Positions 1 through 7,377 of a stretch of 31,396 bases of DNA are shown here, one piece after another. The position numbers and the translations under genes were made by a program. The notes beneath the pieces are model-generated. The model was given only the letters and a program-made list of their open reading frames with translations. It searched no databases and was not told the origin of the DNA. The stretch covers positions 1 through 31,396 of the forward strand of contig CAYYVQ010000028.1 of the NCBI GenBank assembly GCA_964475205.1. Direction: 5' to 3'. Source of the stretch: CAYSRM01 sp964475205. GTDB taxonomy: Bacteria; Verrucomicrobiota; Kiritimatiellia; UBA8416; CAYSRM01. Positions within the stretch are counted from its first letter, which is position 1. Every line of letters starts with the position of its first letter.

Positions 1-2
1 CT

Positions 3-29
3 GAACCGTTTCTGCTTGAAAAAGTGTGA
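3..29 (+). other. possible 3' end of an upstream gene (partial, uncertain)
   Basis: One plus-strand frame starting at base 3 reads EPFLLEKV and then TGA, which would suit the tail of a gene entering from the left. A second frame (bases 1-129) also stays open with a Cys-rich sequence and ends at TAG. Neither is long enough to decide between them or to assign a family. The rest of bases 30-150 shows only a candidate promoter and the ribosome binding site of the next gene. Confidence 0.2.
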
Positions 30-98
30 TCAATGCGGGCTAAATACGAAGTCGGGATGCGCCCGCAAAAATCAAACAGCCGCAGGCATCCTTATGAC

Positions 99-130
99 TT
101 GCAGAAACCATGCCTGCTTTAGTATATAGT
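99..130 (+). promoter_or_regulatory. candidate sigma70-like promoter for the DUF2723 gene
   Basis: TTGCAG at 99-104 is followed after 18 bases by TATATA at 123-128. A transcript would start near 135, only a few bases before the GGGGG ribosome binding site at 141-145. The match is moderate and this is inference from hexamers only. Confidence 0.35.
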
Positions 131-150
131 TGTGACGCTAGGGGGAAAAT

Positions 151-3100
151 ATGGAATCTAACACTGAACCAATGGAAATTACAGGAAACCGCGAACGCTT
201 CTTCAGGAGACTTGACTGGGGCGCATTCTGGACAGCTTGTATAATATCATTCGTTGTATACGTCTATACCCTTGCGCCTACAGTGACCATGGAAGACTCC
301 GGCGAGCTTGCAGTAGCATCAGATTATCTTGGAGTGCCGCATCCTCCGGGATATCCTATATGGACAGTGATAACCTGGCTGTTTACCAGGATTTTCTCTT
401 TTGTAACATTCCGCGGACAGCCCAATCCGGCATGGGGAGTCAACATGGCTTCCGCCGTCTTCGGGGCCCTTGCTGCCGGAATGAGCGCTTTGCTTATTTC
501 CCGTTCCGGTTCTCATATGCTCCGCAGCACCAGGCGAACTTCTTATCCTCTTAAGCCGGAAACTGAAAACATGATCTGCTGGATATCCAGTGTTGCAGCA
601 AGCCTCCTGTTTGCTTTCAGCCCCGTGATGTGGTCTCAGTCCGTGATTGCAGAAGTATACAGCCTGAATGCATTCTTTTTGATTCTGGTATTTCTTCTTA
701 CTTATAAATGGCTGTGCCAGCCGAGCGACCACCTGCTTTACGCAACAGCCTTTATTTTCGGGCTCGGTCTCACAAACTACCAGGTGCTCCTGCTGGCCGC
801 CCTACCTCTTTTCTTTGCGGTTTTCCTCAAGGATCTCGACCTGTTCAGGGATTTTCTGATTACCGGGTCGGTATACATTATAGTGCTTGGAATGATAAAA
901 TTCGGCTATCTGCCACCAATACCGCACCCTGCGCATCAGCACTTCATCATTTACCTGCTCATGAACTTTATAGTGTTAATGTTTGCCTTCTTCCTGCTGC
1001 CAAGGGGCAAAACGGTGGCAATAACCTTCCTTCTTCTTGAACTTGGAGTTGCATTCTACGGCATTATGCCTCTGCTTTCGGATCTCAGGAATCCCCCCAT
1101 GAACTGGGGATATCCACGCACATGGCGCGGCTTTAAACACGCAATATCACGCGGACAGTACGAACAAATCCAACCAGTCTCGCCCGTAGAAATGCTGTCT
1201 CCAAAATTTTTCGACCAGATAGGCGGGTATTTCACAGATTTGCGCAAACAATTCACTCTTCCGGTCGCAGTGCTGGGGTTCCTGCCCTTTACCATGTGGG
1301 ATATAAAGCTCGGCAAACGCCGTTACAAGGCCTTCTATCCAGCTATCTTCCTTTGCCTTGCGGCTGCGGCCCTTGCGCTGCTGGAAGAAGTTTTCTTTCG
1401 GCATGCAACACTGGCCAGCGGATATAAGCCGCTGCTTACCATTGTCCTTGTCTTTGCCGCAGTCGGTGTAATAACAATATTCGTCAACATGGGCAAGGAG
1501 CTGATTGAAAGGCTCAAGCTTAAATCTGAATCAAGTATCTCGGAAAGAATTCTTGCTGTCCTGGCTCTTGCCGCCGTGGCGCTCGTATATCTGGGTTTCG
1601 CATACATGGTATTCCTGAAAATCCAGGCCGTATGCGAACCCCTTGCCGACGAAACGGCAAAACTCAGCGGAGAACAATACCGGGAAATTCTTCTCACAAC
1701 CGTCGGCTTCGTGTTGCTGGTTTTCCTTCCACCCGCGCTGGTGGCTGCCATTGCATGGTTGAATACCGGATCATTCGAACTTGATATGACCTTGGACGGC
1801 AACAATCAGAAATGGATTATAGCTATACTGCTTGGATTCCTTTCGTTGAGCGTCATACTGATAATCCTGGCCGATCCCACTGGCGATATACAGGATAGCT
1901 TTATACAGCGTGTAAAGTTTATATCTTCACACGCACTTTACGCATTCTGGATCGGATACGGGATTATTTTCGGCCTGGCCTTTGTCGACAGGCTTTTCAA
2001 GGGCGACAAAACCGTCAAATTTCTCACCATTGGCTTTGCCGGCATGCTTTCATTGATCCCCATTCACCAGAACTACACAAATACCGAACTGGTCAGGCGC
2101 GTGGGCGGAGCTGAACAGGACGGACACGATTTCGGATGGCAATTCGGCAACTACCAGCTTCGCGGAGCAGAAGCTATAATTGAAGAACTTGACCCTGAGG
2201 ATGAGCCGCCGCCAAACCCTTCATATCCAGCTTCAATGACAACCAACGCTGTATTTTTTGGAGGAACTGATCCGGGGCGTTTTGTTCCGACCTATATGAT
2301 TTATTCAGCCCGGGTGCGCGAAGATGTGTATCTTATCACGCAAAATGCTCTTGCTGATAACACTTATCTTAACGTGATGCGCGATCTCTACGGAGACCAG
2401 ATATGGATACCTTCCGAAACAGACAGCGCCATGGCGTTTAACAAATTCGTGCAGGATGTTCAGACCGGACGCCGCCACGCAAATGCGGGCATAACTTTCG
2501 TTGGAGGAAAGGTCCAGATAACCGGAGCGCTAGGTGTAATGCAGATCAACGCAATGCTTGCCGAACAGATTTTCGAGCACAATAACTTCCGGCACAATTT
2601 CTATGTTGAGGAAAGCTACGTCATGGAATGGATGTATCCATACATGGAACCTCACGGTCTTATACTCAAAGTCAACAACAACAGGATTCCCGGCATCCCG
2701 AATAGAACCGCCACAAATGACATGGACTTCTGGGACTGGTACACCAAGCGGCTTGTGTCCAATGTTAAATTCAGACGCGATGTTGTCGCGAGAAAAAGCT
2801 TTTCCAAGCTTCGCAGCGCAATCGCAGGCCTTTATTCGCACAGCAATTCGCCCAGACCGGAAAGCGCGGAACAGGCTTTCCACGAAGCCCGCGCCTTGTA
2901 CCCGCTGAGTCCGGAGGCGAACTTCCGCCTTGCCCAGGAAGTATACTGGCCGCAAATGAGACTTGACGACGCCCATGACCTGATGCAGGAATTCAGCGGA
3001 AAAGACCCTCAAAACACAAAGGCAGAAGAATTTGTCAGACGAATCAGACACAGCCGCGAAATCACAAAACAGATACGGAAACTTCGCGAAGAACTCGGCG

Positions 3101-3663
3101 ACTCCCCTGCAATTGACAAGAATATAAACAAGATGTTCAACCTGGCGAGTCTGTACCTGAGGGGAAATTTCATGAATCAGTTCATGCAACTGATGAATCA
3201 GATCGTATCAAACAAGAATCTTCCGGCCGTGTATCATTACAAGGCGGCAGAGCTTCTCTACCAGGCGAGGAAAATACCAATGATGCTGCAGGCCCTTGAG
3301 CTTTGCTGGGGCCGCCTGCCTGATAATGTCCCCAAGCAGGTTTACCTTCAGATCGTACGGATGTACGCAAAAGTCAGACAGCCGACCCAAATGTCAAAAT
3401 GGCTGAAGGCTTACCTTGACAGGGAACCCGGCGATTGGAAAGCATGGTTGGACTATGCGAAAATCCAGTTATCCTTGAAAAATGTGGATACGGCCCGCAA
3501 AGCTCTTGACCGGGCCGCTTCTGCAGGCGGAGAGAAGGCGCTTCAAATTATGAGGGGCGACCCTGCTTTTCAAAAACTCATGCGCGACGTAAAACCGCGC
3601 AAACCGGGTATGTTAATACCCGGGAAAAGAAGCAGCCCGGGACGCAACATACCGTTCAGGTAG
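151..3663 (+). CDS. DUF2723 family membrane protein (O-mannosyltransferase-like) with C-terminal TPR-like region
   Basis: A 1170-residue polytopic membrane protein. The N-terminal part has the DUF2723 signature: after the first membrane segment comes a luminal-type loop with TMEDSGEL and GVPHPPGYP (residues about 46-68), and the acidic DSGE resembles the catalytic loop of GT-C enzymes. Many hydrophobic segments fill residues about 25-650. A soluble part follows, and from about 870 to 1140 there are helical repeats of the TPR kind (for example an AEQAFHEARALYPLSPEANF-like unit). The family is related to eukaryotic TMEM260 O-mannosyltransferases and is common in Bacteroidetes and PVC bacteria; the bacterial substrate is unknown to me. 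The ATG is preceded by GGGGG with 5 bases spacing, which supports this start. The downstream sugar-phosphate isomerase and glycosyltransferases fit a surface-glycan setting. The exact reaction is inference. Confidence 0.8.
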   Translation: MESNTEPMEITGNRERFFRRLDWGAFWTACIISFVVYVYTLAPTVTMEDSGELAVASDYLGVPHPPGYPIWTVITWLFTRIFSFVTFRGQPNPAWGVNMASAVFGALAAGMSALLISRSGSHMLRSTRRTSYPLKPETENMICWISSVAASLLFAFSPVMWSQSVIAEVYSLNAFFLILVFLLTYKWLCQPSDHLLYATAFIFGLGLTNYQVLLLAALPLFFAVFLKDLDLFRDFLITGSVYIIVLGMIKFGYLPPIPHPAHQHFIIYLLMNFIVLMFAFFLLPRGKTVAITFLLLELGVAFYGIMPLLSDLRNPPMNWGYPRTWRGFKHAISRGQYEQIQPVSPVEMLSPKFFDQIGGYFTDLRKQFTLPVAVLGFLPFTMWDIKLGKRRYKAFYPAIFLCLAAAALALLEEVFFRHATLASGYKPLLTIVLVFAAVGVITIFVNMGKELIERLKLKSESSISERILAVLALAAVALVYLGFAYMVFLKIQAVCEPLADETAKLSGEQYREILLTTVGFVLLVFLPPALVAAIAWLNTGSFELDMTLDGNNQKWIIAILLGFLSLSVILIILADPTGDIQDSFIQRVKFISSHALYAFWIGYGIIFGLAFVDRLFKGDKTVKFLTIGFAGMLSLIPIHQNYTNTELVRRVGGAEQDGHDFGWQFGNYQLRGAEAIIEELDPEDEPPPNPSYPASMTTNAVFFGGTDPGRFVPTYMIYSARVREDVYLITQNALADNTYLNVMRDLYGDQIWIPSETDSAMAFNKFVQDVQTGRRHANAGITFVGGKVQITGALGVMQINAMLAEQIFEHNNFRHNFYVEESYVMEWMYPYMEPHGLILKVNNNRIPGIPNRTATNDMDFWDWYTKRLVSNVKFRRDVVARKSFSKLRSAIAGLYSHSNSPRPESAEQAFHEARALYPLSPEANFRLAQEVYWPQMRLDDAHDLMQEFSGKDPQNTKAEEFVRRIRHSREITKQIRKLREELGDSPAIDKNINKMFNLASLYLRGNFMNQFMQLMNQIVSNKNLPAVYHYKAAELLYQARKIPMMLQALELCWGRLPDNVPKQVYLQIVRMYAKVRQPTQMSKWLKAYLDREPGDWKAWLDYAKIQLSLKNVDTARKALDRAASAGGEKALQIMRGDPAFQKLMRDVKPRKPGMLIPGKRSSPGRNIPFR

Positions 3664-3718
3664 CTCTGTTACATAATTGCCCGCGCTTCAATTTGAGAAG
3701 AGCTGACACGGAGACAGA

Positions 3719-4327
3719 ATGGATATCAGAAACAGAATATCTAAAGTGCTTGAGGAAGAAGCCGCTGCCATTGCAGCAGTCCAGGTGAACCGGAGTTTTG
3801 AGGATGCCGTCAGAGCAATGCTGAATTGCGAAGGCAAAATCCTGGCCACCGGCATAGGTAAAGCCGGCCATATTGCCAGGAAATTCGCGGCAACATTGTG
3901 TTCCACTGCAACCCCGGCTGCCTTCCTGCACCCGGCGGAAGCAGCGCACGGAGACCTCGGGATTGTAGCCGAACGCGACGTTATTGTGGCTTTCTCTACA
4001 AGCGGCAGGTCAAACGAGGTTATCGAGATGCTCAAGCTCAGCAGACATCTAGGACTCAAGACCATAATCGGGATCACTTCTCATCCTGATTCGCCCCTCC
4101 GGGAACTCAGCGATATAGTCCTGGATATGGGAGATATCATTGAGCCGTGCCGCTTGAGACTTACTCCCACCGCATCTATCGCAGTTATGCTGGCCATAGG
4201 CGACTCTCTTGCCCTGACGCTTATGGACTTGAAAGGAATCACAAGAGAAGATTATGGATTAAGGCATCACGGCGGATATCTCGGGCGGCAGGCGCGAACG
4301 GACAATATTCCCCGGCGCTGTAAATGA
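3719..4327 (+). CDS. SIS-domain arabinose-5-phosphate isomerase-like protein (KdsD/KpsF type, no CBS domains)
   Basis: 202 residues made of one SIS sugar-isomerase domain. Visible landmarks are the phosphosugar-binding FSTSGRSNE (residues about 81-89), the preceding HPAEAAHGDLG stretch typical of KdsD/KpsF (family form usually HPxEAxHGDLG), and the C-terminal HHGGYLGR, a variant of HPGGxLGR. Family members interconvert ribulose-5-phosphate and arabinose-5-phosphate for Kdo synthesis in lipopolysaccharide. The common KdsD is about 320-330 residues with two CBS domains after the SIS domain. Here the ORF ends right after the GGxLGR motif, so the CBS pair is absent. The ATG has GGAG 7 bases upstream. 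It sits 55 bases after the DUF2723 gene and converges on rsmE. Activity as a Kdo-pathway isomerase is likely but not certain. Confidence 0.8.
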   Translation: MDIRNRISKVLEEEAAAIAAVQVNRSFEDAVRAMLNCEGKILATGIGKAGHIARKFAATLCSTATPAAFLHPAEAAHGDLGIVAERDVIVAFSTSGRSNEVIEMLKLSRHLGLKTIIGITSHPDSPLRELSDIVLDMGDIIEPCRLRLTPTASIAVMLAIGDSLALTLMDLKGITREDYGLRHHGGYLGRQARTDNIPRRCK

Positions 4328-4360
4328 AGGAACAGAAAGAACCGGCAGACAGGCGCAGCC

Positions 4361-5104
4361 TCACCGACCGCTGAATTCATACGTGATTGTGCTCACTGCA
4401 TAGATGGCTGCGGTGTCGGTCCGCAGAACGGCAGTGCCGAATGCCACTGAAACCGCGCCGGCCTCCTTTGCCATCTTCATTTCGCGCGGGCTGAAATCAC
4501 CTTCCGGTCCAATGAGAATGCCTACGCTTTCAGCGCCCGATCTTCTGCAAGACCTGAGCGCTGTTCTGATATGTTCGGCCCCCGGTTCAAGCGAGCCTAC
4601 CAGGAAAGAGTCCTTCTGTGCAATGCAGCCAAGCACCGCGTCAAAGGTTACGATGCGGTCTATGGCCGGAACCAGGTTCACGCCGCTCTGCTTGGCGGCG
4701 CTGATAGCGATCCGGCGCCATCTTTGGAGCTTCTTACATGCCTGGTCGGACGTGAGTTTAACAACCGTTCTATCGCTTACGAAAGGGACAATGGCCGCGA
4801 CTCCAAGCTCTGTTGCCTTTTCAACGACAATATCCATCCGCTTTGCCTTGGGAACAGCCTGAACAAGAAATGACTGAAAAGACCGAGCCGAATATTTGAC
4901 TTCGTCCGACAGCTCAAGTTCACGGGCATCATTGCCGCCTACTATACCTTCACAGCTTTTGCCCCTGCCGTCAAAAACCTCGACAATGTCGCCCTGTTTG
5001 AGCCTGAGAACATCCTTGAGATGATGCGCTTCTTCCTCCGGTAGCAGAACCCTCTCAGCCTCCCAGTTTTCAGGAGGTGCATAGATGCGCATATTATGTG
5101 ACAT
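4361..5104 (-). CDS. rsmE: 16S rRNA (uracil(1498)-N3)-methyltransferase RsmE
   Basis: 247 residues, normal for RsmE. The SPOUT-fold C-terminal half carries IGPEGDFSPREM and the SAM-knot sequence VAFGTAVLRTDTAAI, variants of the family GPEGGFS and LGxRILRxETA. The N-terminal half has the PUA-like HHLKDVLRLKQGD. The enzyme methylates N3 of U1498 in 16S rRNA. It is the last gene of the minus-strand cluster and starts 13 bases after the dnaJ stop, so it is probably co-transcribed with dnaJ, a common arrangement. The first ATG (5104) has AGGG only 2 bases before it; a second ATG four codons later (MRIYAPP) is a possible alternative start. Confidence 0.92.
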   Translation of the reverse strand: MSHNMRIYAPPENWEAERVLLPEEEAHHLKDVLRLKQGDIVEVFDGRGKSCEGIVGGNDARELELSDEVKYSARSFQSFLVQAVPKAKRMDIVVEKATELGVAAIVPFVSDRTVVKLTSDQACKKLQRWRRIAISAAKQSGVNLVPAIDRIVTFDAVLGCIAQKDSFLVGSLEPGAEHIRTALRSCRRSGAESVGILIGPEGDFSPREMKMAKEAGAVSVAFGTAVLRTDTAAIYAVSTITYEFSGR

Positions 5105-5117
5105 GACCCTGTCTGAT

Positions 5118-6308
5118 TCAGGACGAAGCAGCCGCTTTTTCCTTCATCTTATCTCTTTTTTCATAAAATTTTTCGGTTTCTTCCTTAAACTTTCTGGCTG
5201 CCGGATAATTCTTATCAGTAGTTGATTCGGCAAATTCCTTCAATATCTTCTTCTGGGTCCTGTTCAGTTTGTCTGGAACCTCAGGCATAATTCTTACATG
5301 AAGATCGCCATGACCATAACCGTCCAGCCTAGGCAGGCCTTTTCCTCGAAGCCTGTACGTCTTGCCTGACTCAGTTCCCGCTGAAAGCTTGAGCCTGGCA
5401 TACCCGTGCGGTGTAGGCGCCTGCACTTCGCCGCCCAATGCCGCGGTTTCCATTGGAACCGGCAGCTCGCAGAAAATATCCTCGTGCTGCCTTTGAAACA
5501 GTGGATGTTCCTTTACACTGATAACAACGTAAAGATCGCCGGACTGACCTCCCTGCGCTCCGTATTCTCCTTTGCCTGCCATTCGAAGCCTTGATCCGGT
5601 TTCCACTCCTTTGGGTATTCGCAAGGTCAGCTTGCGTTTTGTTTTAACCCTTCGCTGGCCTTTGCACACACTGCATGGATTCGTGGTAAACGTACCTTCG
5701 CCCCGGCATACAGGACAAGGCTGTCGAATCTGAAAGAACCCGCCCCCAGACACTATGGAGCCACTGCCTCCGCACTGCCTGCATGTTTCCCTTGAGCCCG
5801 CGTTTTCAACTCCGGTACCGCGGCAGCTACCGCATTCCTCCGTAACAGGTATTTCTATCTCCCGCTCTGAACCGAACACGGCTTCCTCAAAATCAATTTG
5901 AATATCAAACCGCAGGTCGGCGCCGCGCCGCATTCCGGATCTCGATCTTCGTCGGCCGCCTCCGAAAAAGTCTTCGAAAATTCCGCCGCCCTGGCCGAAA
6001 ATACTTCCCAGAATATCCTGCAAATCGCCCATATGCGTAAAATCACGCGAGAAGTCGAATCCGCCCGGGCCGAAGCTGCTTTTCAGCCCTTCATGCCCGA
6101 ACTGGTCATACTGTCTGCGCTTGCCCTCATCGCTGAGCACCTCGTAAGCCTCCGAGACCTCTTTGAACCTTGTTTCCGCCTCAACATCTCCCGGATTACG
6201 ATCCGGGTGGTACTTCATGGCCCGTTTCCGGTAAGCCTTCTTAATTTCAACAGCAGAAGCCGACCTGTCGACTCCCAGTAAATCGTAATAATCTTTTTTC
6301 TCTGCCAC
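5118..6308 (-). CDS. dnaJ: chaperone DnaJ (Hsp40)
   Basis: 396 residues, full length for DnaJ. The J domain (about 1-70) has KKDYYDLLGV and the HPD tripeptide in KYHPDRNPGD. A Gly/Phe-rich linker follows (about 72-120). The zinc domain has four CxxCxGxG-type units (CGSCRGTG, CRQCGGSG, CPVCRGEG, CSVCKGQR), the last degenerate after the second Cys. The C-terminal substrate-binding domains follow. DnaJ delivers clients to DnaK and stimulates its ATPase; GrpE is encoded just upstream but dnaK is not in the window. The start is GTG with AGGAG 6 bases before it on the minus strand, giving VAEKKDYYDLLG. A strong hairpin lies in the 103-base gap to grpE. Confidence 0.96.
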   Translation of the reverse strand: MAEKKDYYDLLGVDRSASAVEIKKAYRKRAMKYHPDRNPGDVEAETRFKEVSEAYEVLSDEGKRRQYDQFGHEGLKSSFGPGGFDFSRDFTHMGDLQDILGSIFGQGGGIFEDFFGGGRRRSRSGMRRGADLRFDIQIDFEEAVFGSEREIEIPVTEECGSCRGTGVENAGSRETCRQCGGSGSIVSGGGFFQIRQPCPVCRGEGTFTTNPCSVCKGQRRVKTKRKLTLRIPKGVETGSRLRMAGKGEYGAQGGQSGDLYVVISVKEHPLFQRQHEDIFCELPVPMETAALGGEVQAPTPHGYARLKLSAGTESGKTYRLRGKGLPRLDGYGHGDLHVRIMPEVPDKLNRTQKKILKEFAESTTDKNYPAARKFKEETEKFYEKRDKMKEKAAASS

Positions 6309-6345
6309 TATTCACTCCTGAAAAAACCGAATATGCTGCATCCTG

Positions 6346-6379
6346 CTGCCCGGATCGCACGGTTGCGATATTCGGGCAG
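6346..6379 (-). promoter_or_regulatory. strong hairpin in the grpE-dnaJ intergenic gap
   Basis: Outer arms CTGCCCG (6346-6352) and CGGGCAG (6373-6379) pair perfectly. Inner arms ATCGCA (6354-6359) and TGCGAT (6364-6369) also pair, leaving a 4-base loop and a small internal loop (1 and 3 bases). No T-run follows on the minus strand, so a simple intrinsic terminator is unlikely. An RNA-processing, stability or translation-control element for dnaJ is possible. Confidence 0.55.
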
Positions 6380-6411
6380 TACACCGTGCCGGTCTTCAAC
6401 TATTTACTTCC

Positions 6412-6993
6412 TCAGTCCTTGACCTGCTGCCCTGGTGTGCCGCTTGACACCACCACTTCGGCAGCCCTTATCAATTTATCACCCAACTTGTAGCCCTTTC
6501 GCGTCTGCTCAACAATGTGGTTTTCCGGGACGTCGCCGGAAGGTACATGGGCAACCGCCTCGTGGAACACAGGATCAAACTCGCCTTCCTTTGCATCGAT
6601 AACTTCCAGGCCATGCTTACTCATAGCAGCAATAAGCTGTCCCTGAACCATCTGGAAACCCTCCAAAACCGAATCCTCGGTCTTGTGATCCCTGGCTGAT
6701 TTAAGCGCCATTTCAAAATGATCTGACACAGGAAGCAAGTCCTTTATGAGTTCTTCTGTGGCGTGTGCTTCAATCTGTATCCGTTCCCTTGCGGCGCGTT
6801 TGCGATAGTTCTCGAAATCCGCCTGTAACCGAAGCAGCTTATCCATAAGTTCTTTCTGTTCGGCTTTCAGCCGATCTTCCACATCATCGGCGCTTTCAGC
6901 TATATGCAGCTCCTTCGGCTCGTCCTTCTCCGGACTTTCCTGGTTCTTTTTTTTCGCTTCTTCCTTGTTTTTACTTTTCTCTTTTCCTGCCAT
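6412..6993 (-). CDS. grpE: nucleotide exchange factor GrpE
   Basis: 193 residues from the chosen ATG at 6993, which has GGAG 4 bases upstream; a longer in-frame reading from 7050 lacks that support and would add a non-family hydrophobic stretch. A Lys/Glu-rich N-terminal tail (about 1-40) precedes the long dimer helix with LRLQADFENYRKRAARER, the hallmark of the family. The C-terminal beta domain has FDPVFHEAVAHVPS and a closing KGYKLGDKLIRAAEVVVS. GrpE releases ADP from DnaK. It is the second gene of a minus-strand cluster, 72 bases after the zinc-ribbon gene and 103 bases before dnaJ. No CIRCE operator is visible upstream. Confidence 0.95.
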   Translation of the reverse strand: MAGKEKSKNKEEAKKKNQESPEKDEPKELHIAESADDVEDRLKAEQKELMDKLLRLQADFENYRKRAARERIQIEAHATEELIKDLLPVSDHFEMALKSARDHKTEDSVLEGFQMVQGQLIAAMSKHGLEVIDAKEGEFDPVFHEAVAHVPSGDVPENHIVEQTRKGYKLGDKLIRAAEVVVSSGTPGQQVKD

Positions 6994-7065
6994 TGTCTCC
7001 ACTCCATATAAGATCAGCCCAGGCTGCAGACTTAAAAGCCAACCCGCCATTAACTGAAACTGTCT

Positions 7066-7266
7066 TCATACAACAATCTGTCCTCTATCGCCGGGCTTTT
7101 CCTTGACTTCCCTTGTGCCTAAGGACTCGCCGCAGACACTGCATCGGTATTCGTTTATCTCTGCTCCGGGAAGGACAAGAAGCAGACGCTCGCGCACCGG
7201 CTGTAACCTTCCGCATTTGGGGCAATGTAATTCCGACGCTGTTAATTTGTCAAACTGTCTATTCAT
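7066..7266 (-). CDS. small zinc-ribbon protein of unknown function
   Basis: 66 residues from the ATG at 7266, which is preceded by AGGAAGAG at good spacing; an in-frame ATG at 7299 lacks such a site. It has two CxxC knuckles, CPKCG near residue 16 and CSVCG near residue 45, a spacing that suits one small zinc ribbon. Residues between them include a hydrophobic strand (RERLLLVLPG). It has no membrane segment. I do not recognise a named family. It is the first gene ahead of grpE-dnaJ-rsmE, so a role linked to proteostasis, translation or regulation is possible but only by association. Confidence 0.7.
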   Translation of the reverse strand: MNRQFDKLTASELHCPKCGRLQPVRERLLLVLPGAEINEYRCSVCGESLGTREVKEKPGDRGQIVV

Positions 7267-7294
7267 AACTCTTCCTGCCACTCCAGCCCGCAGC

Positions 7295-7323
7295 TTCACA
7301 TTAAGAGACTCGGGCCATATAAT
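7295..7323 (+). promoter_or_regulatory. near-consensus sigma70 promoter for the glycosyltransferase operon
   Basis: TTCACA (7295-7300, one mismatch from TTGACA) is followed after exactly 17 bases by a perfect TATAAT (7318-7323). A transcript would start near 7330, about 48 bases before the first glycosyltransferase. The same AT-rich core also reads TATTAT on the minus strand and could serve the zinc-ribbon/grpE side. Confidence 0.6.
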
Positions 7324-7356
7324 AATGCATCTATTTGCGCTTGCACCGGCCCGAGT
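7308..7356. repeat. 9-bp inverted repeat around the divergent promoter
   Basis: ACTCGGGCC at 7308-7316 and GGCCCGAGT at 7348-7356 are perfect reverse complements separated by 31 bases. The left arm lies inside the -35/-10 spacer of the plus-strand promoter, and the right arm lies in the 5' leader. It could be a two-site operator or a transcript hairpin; the sequence alone does not decide. Confidence 0.45.
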
Positions 7357-7377
7357 TCATATCTAACCTCTTGAACT

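Noticed and set aside
1..129. Cys-rich open frame at the left edge (CLKKCDQCG and further Cys)
   Set aside because: Forty-two open codons can easily occur by chance, it overlaps the candidate promoter region, and no start or family is visible.
1335..1805. 156-codon Ser/Ala-rich minus-strand frame inside the DUF2723 gene
   Set aside because: It is low-complexity shadow sequence opposite hydrophobic membrane segments.
2530..3189. 219-codon minus-strand open frame inside the DUF2723 gene
   Set aside because: It lies wholly within a well-supported coding region and its sequence looks like a codon-bias shadow.
6994..7050. 19-residue N-terminal extension of GrpE from an upstream ATG
   Set aside because: The downstream ATG has a good ribosome binding site and gives the usual charged GrpE N-terminus; the extension is hydrophobic and atypical.
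7267..7377. Search for a CIRCE operator upstream of the grpE-dnaJ cluster
   Set aside because: No TTAGCACTC-N9-GAGTGCTAA-like pair is present; the inverted repeat found there has a different sequence and spacing.
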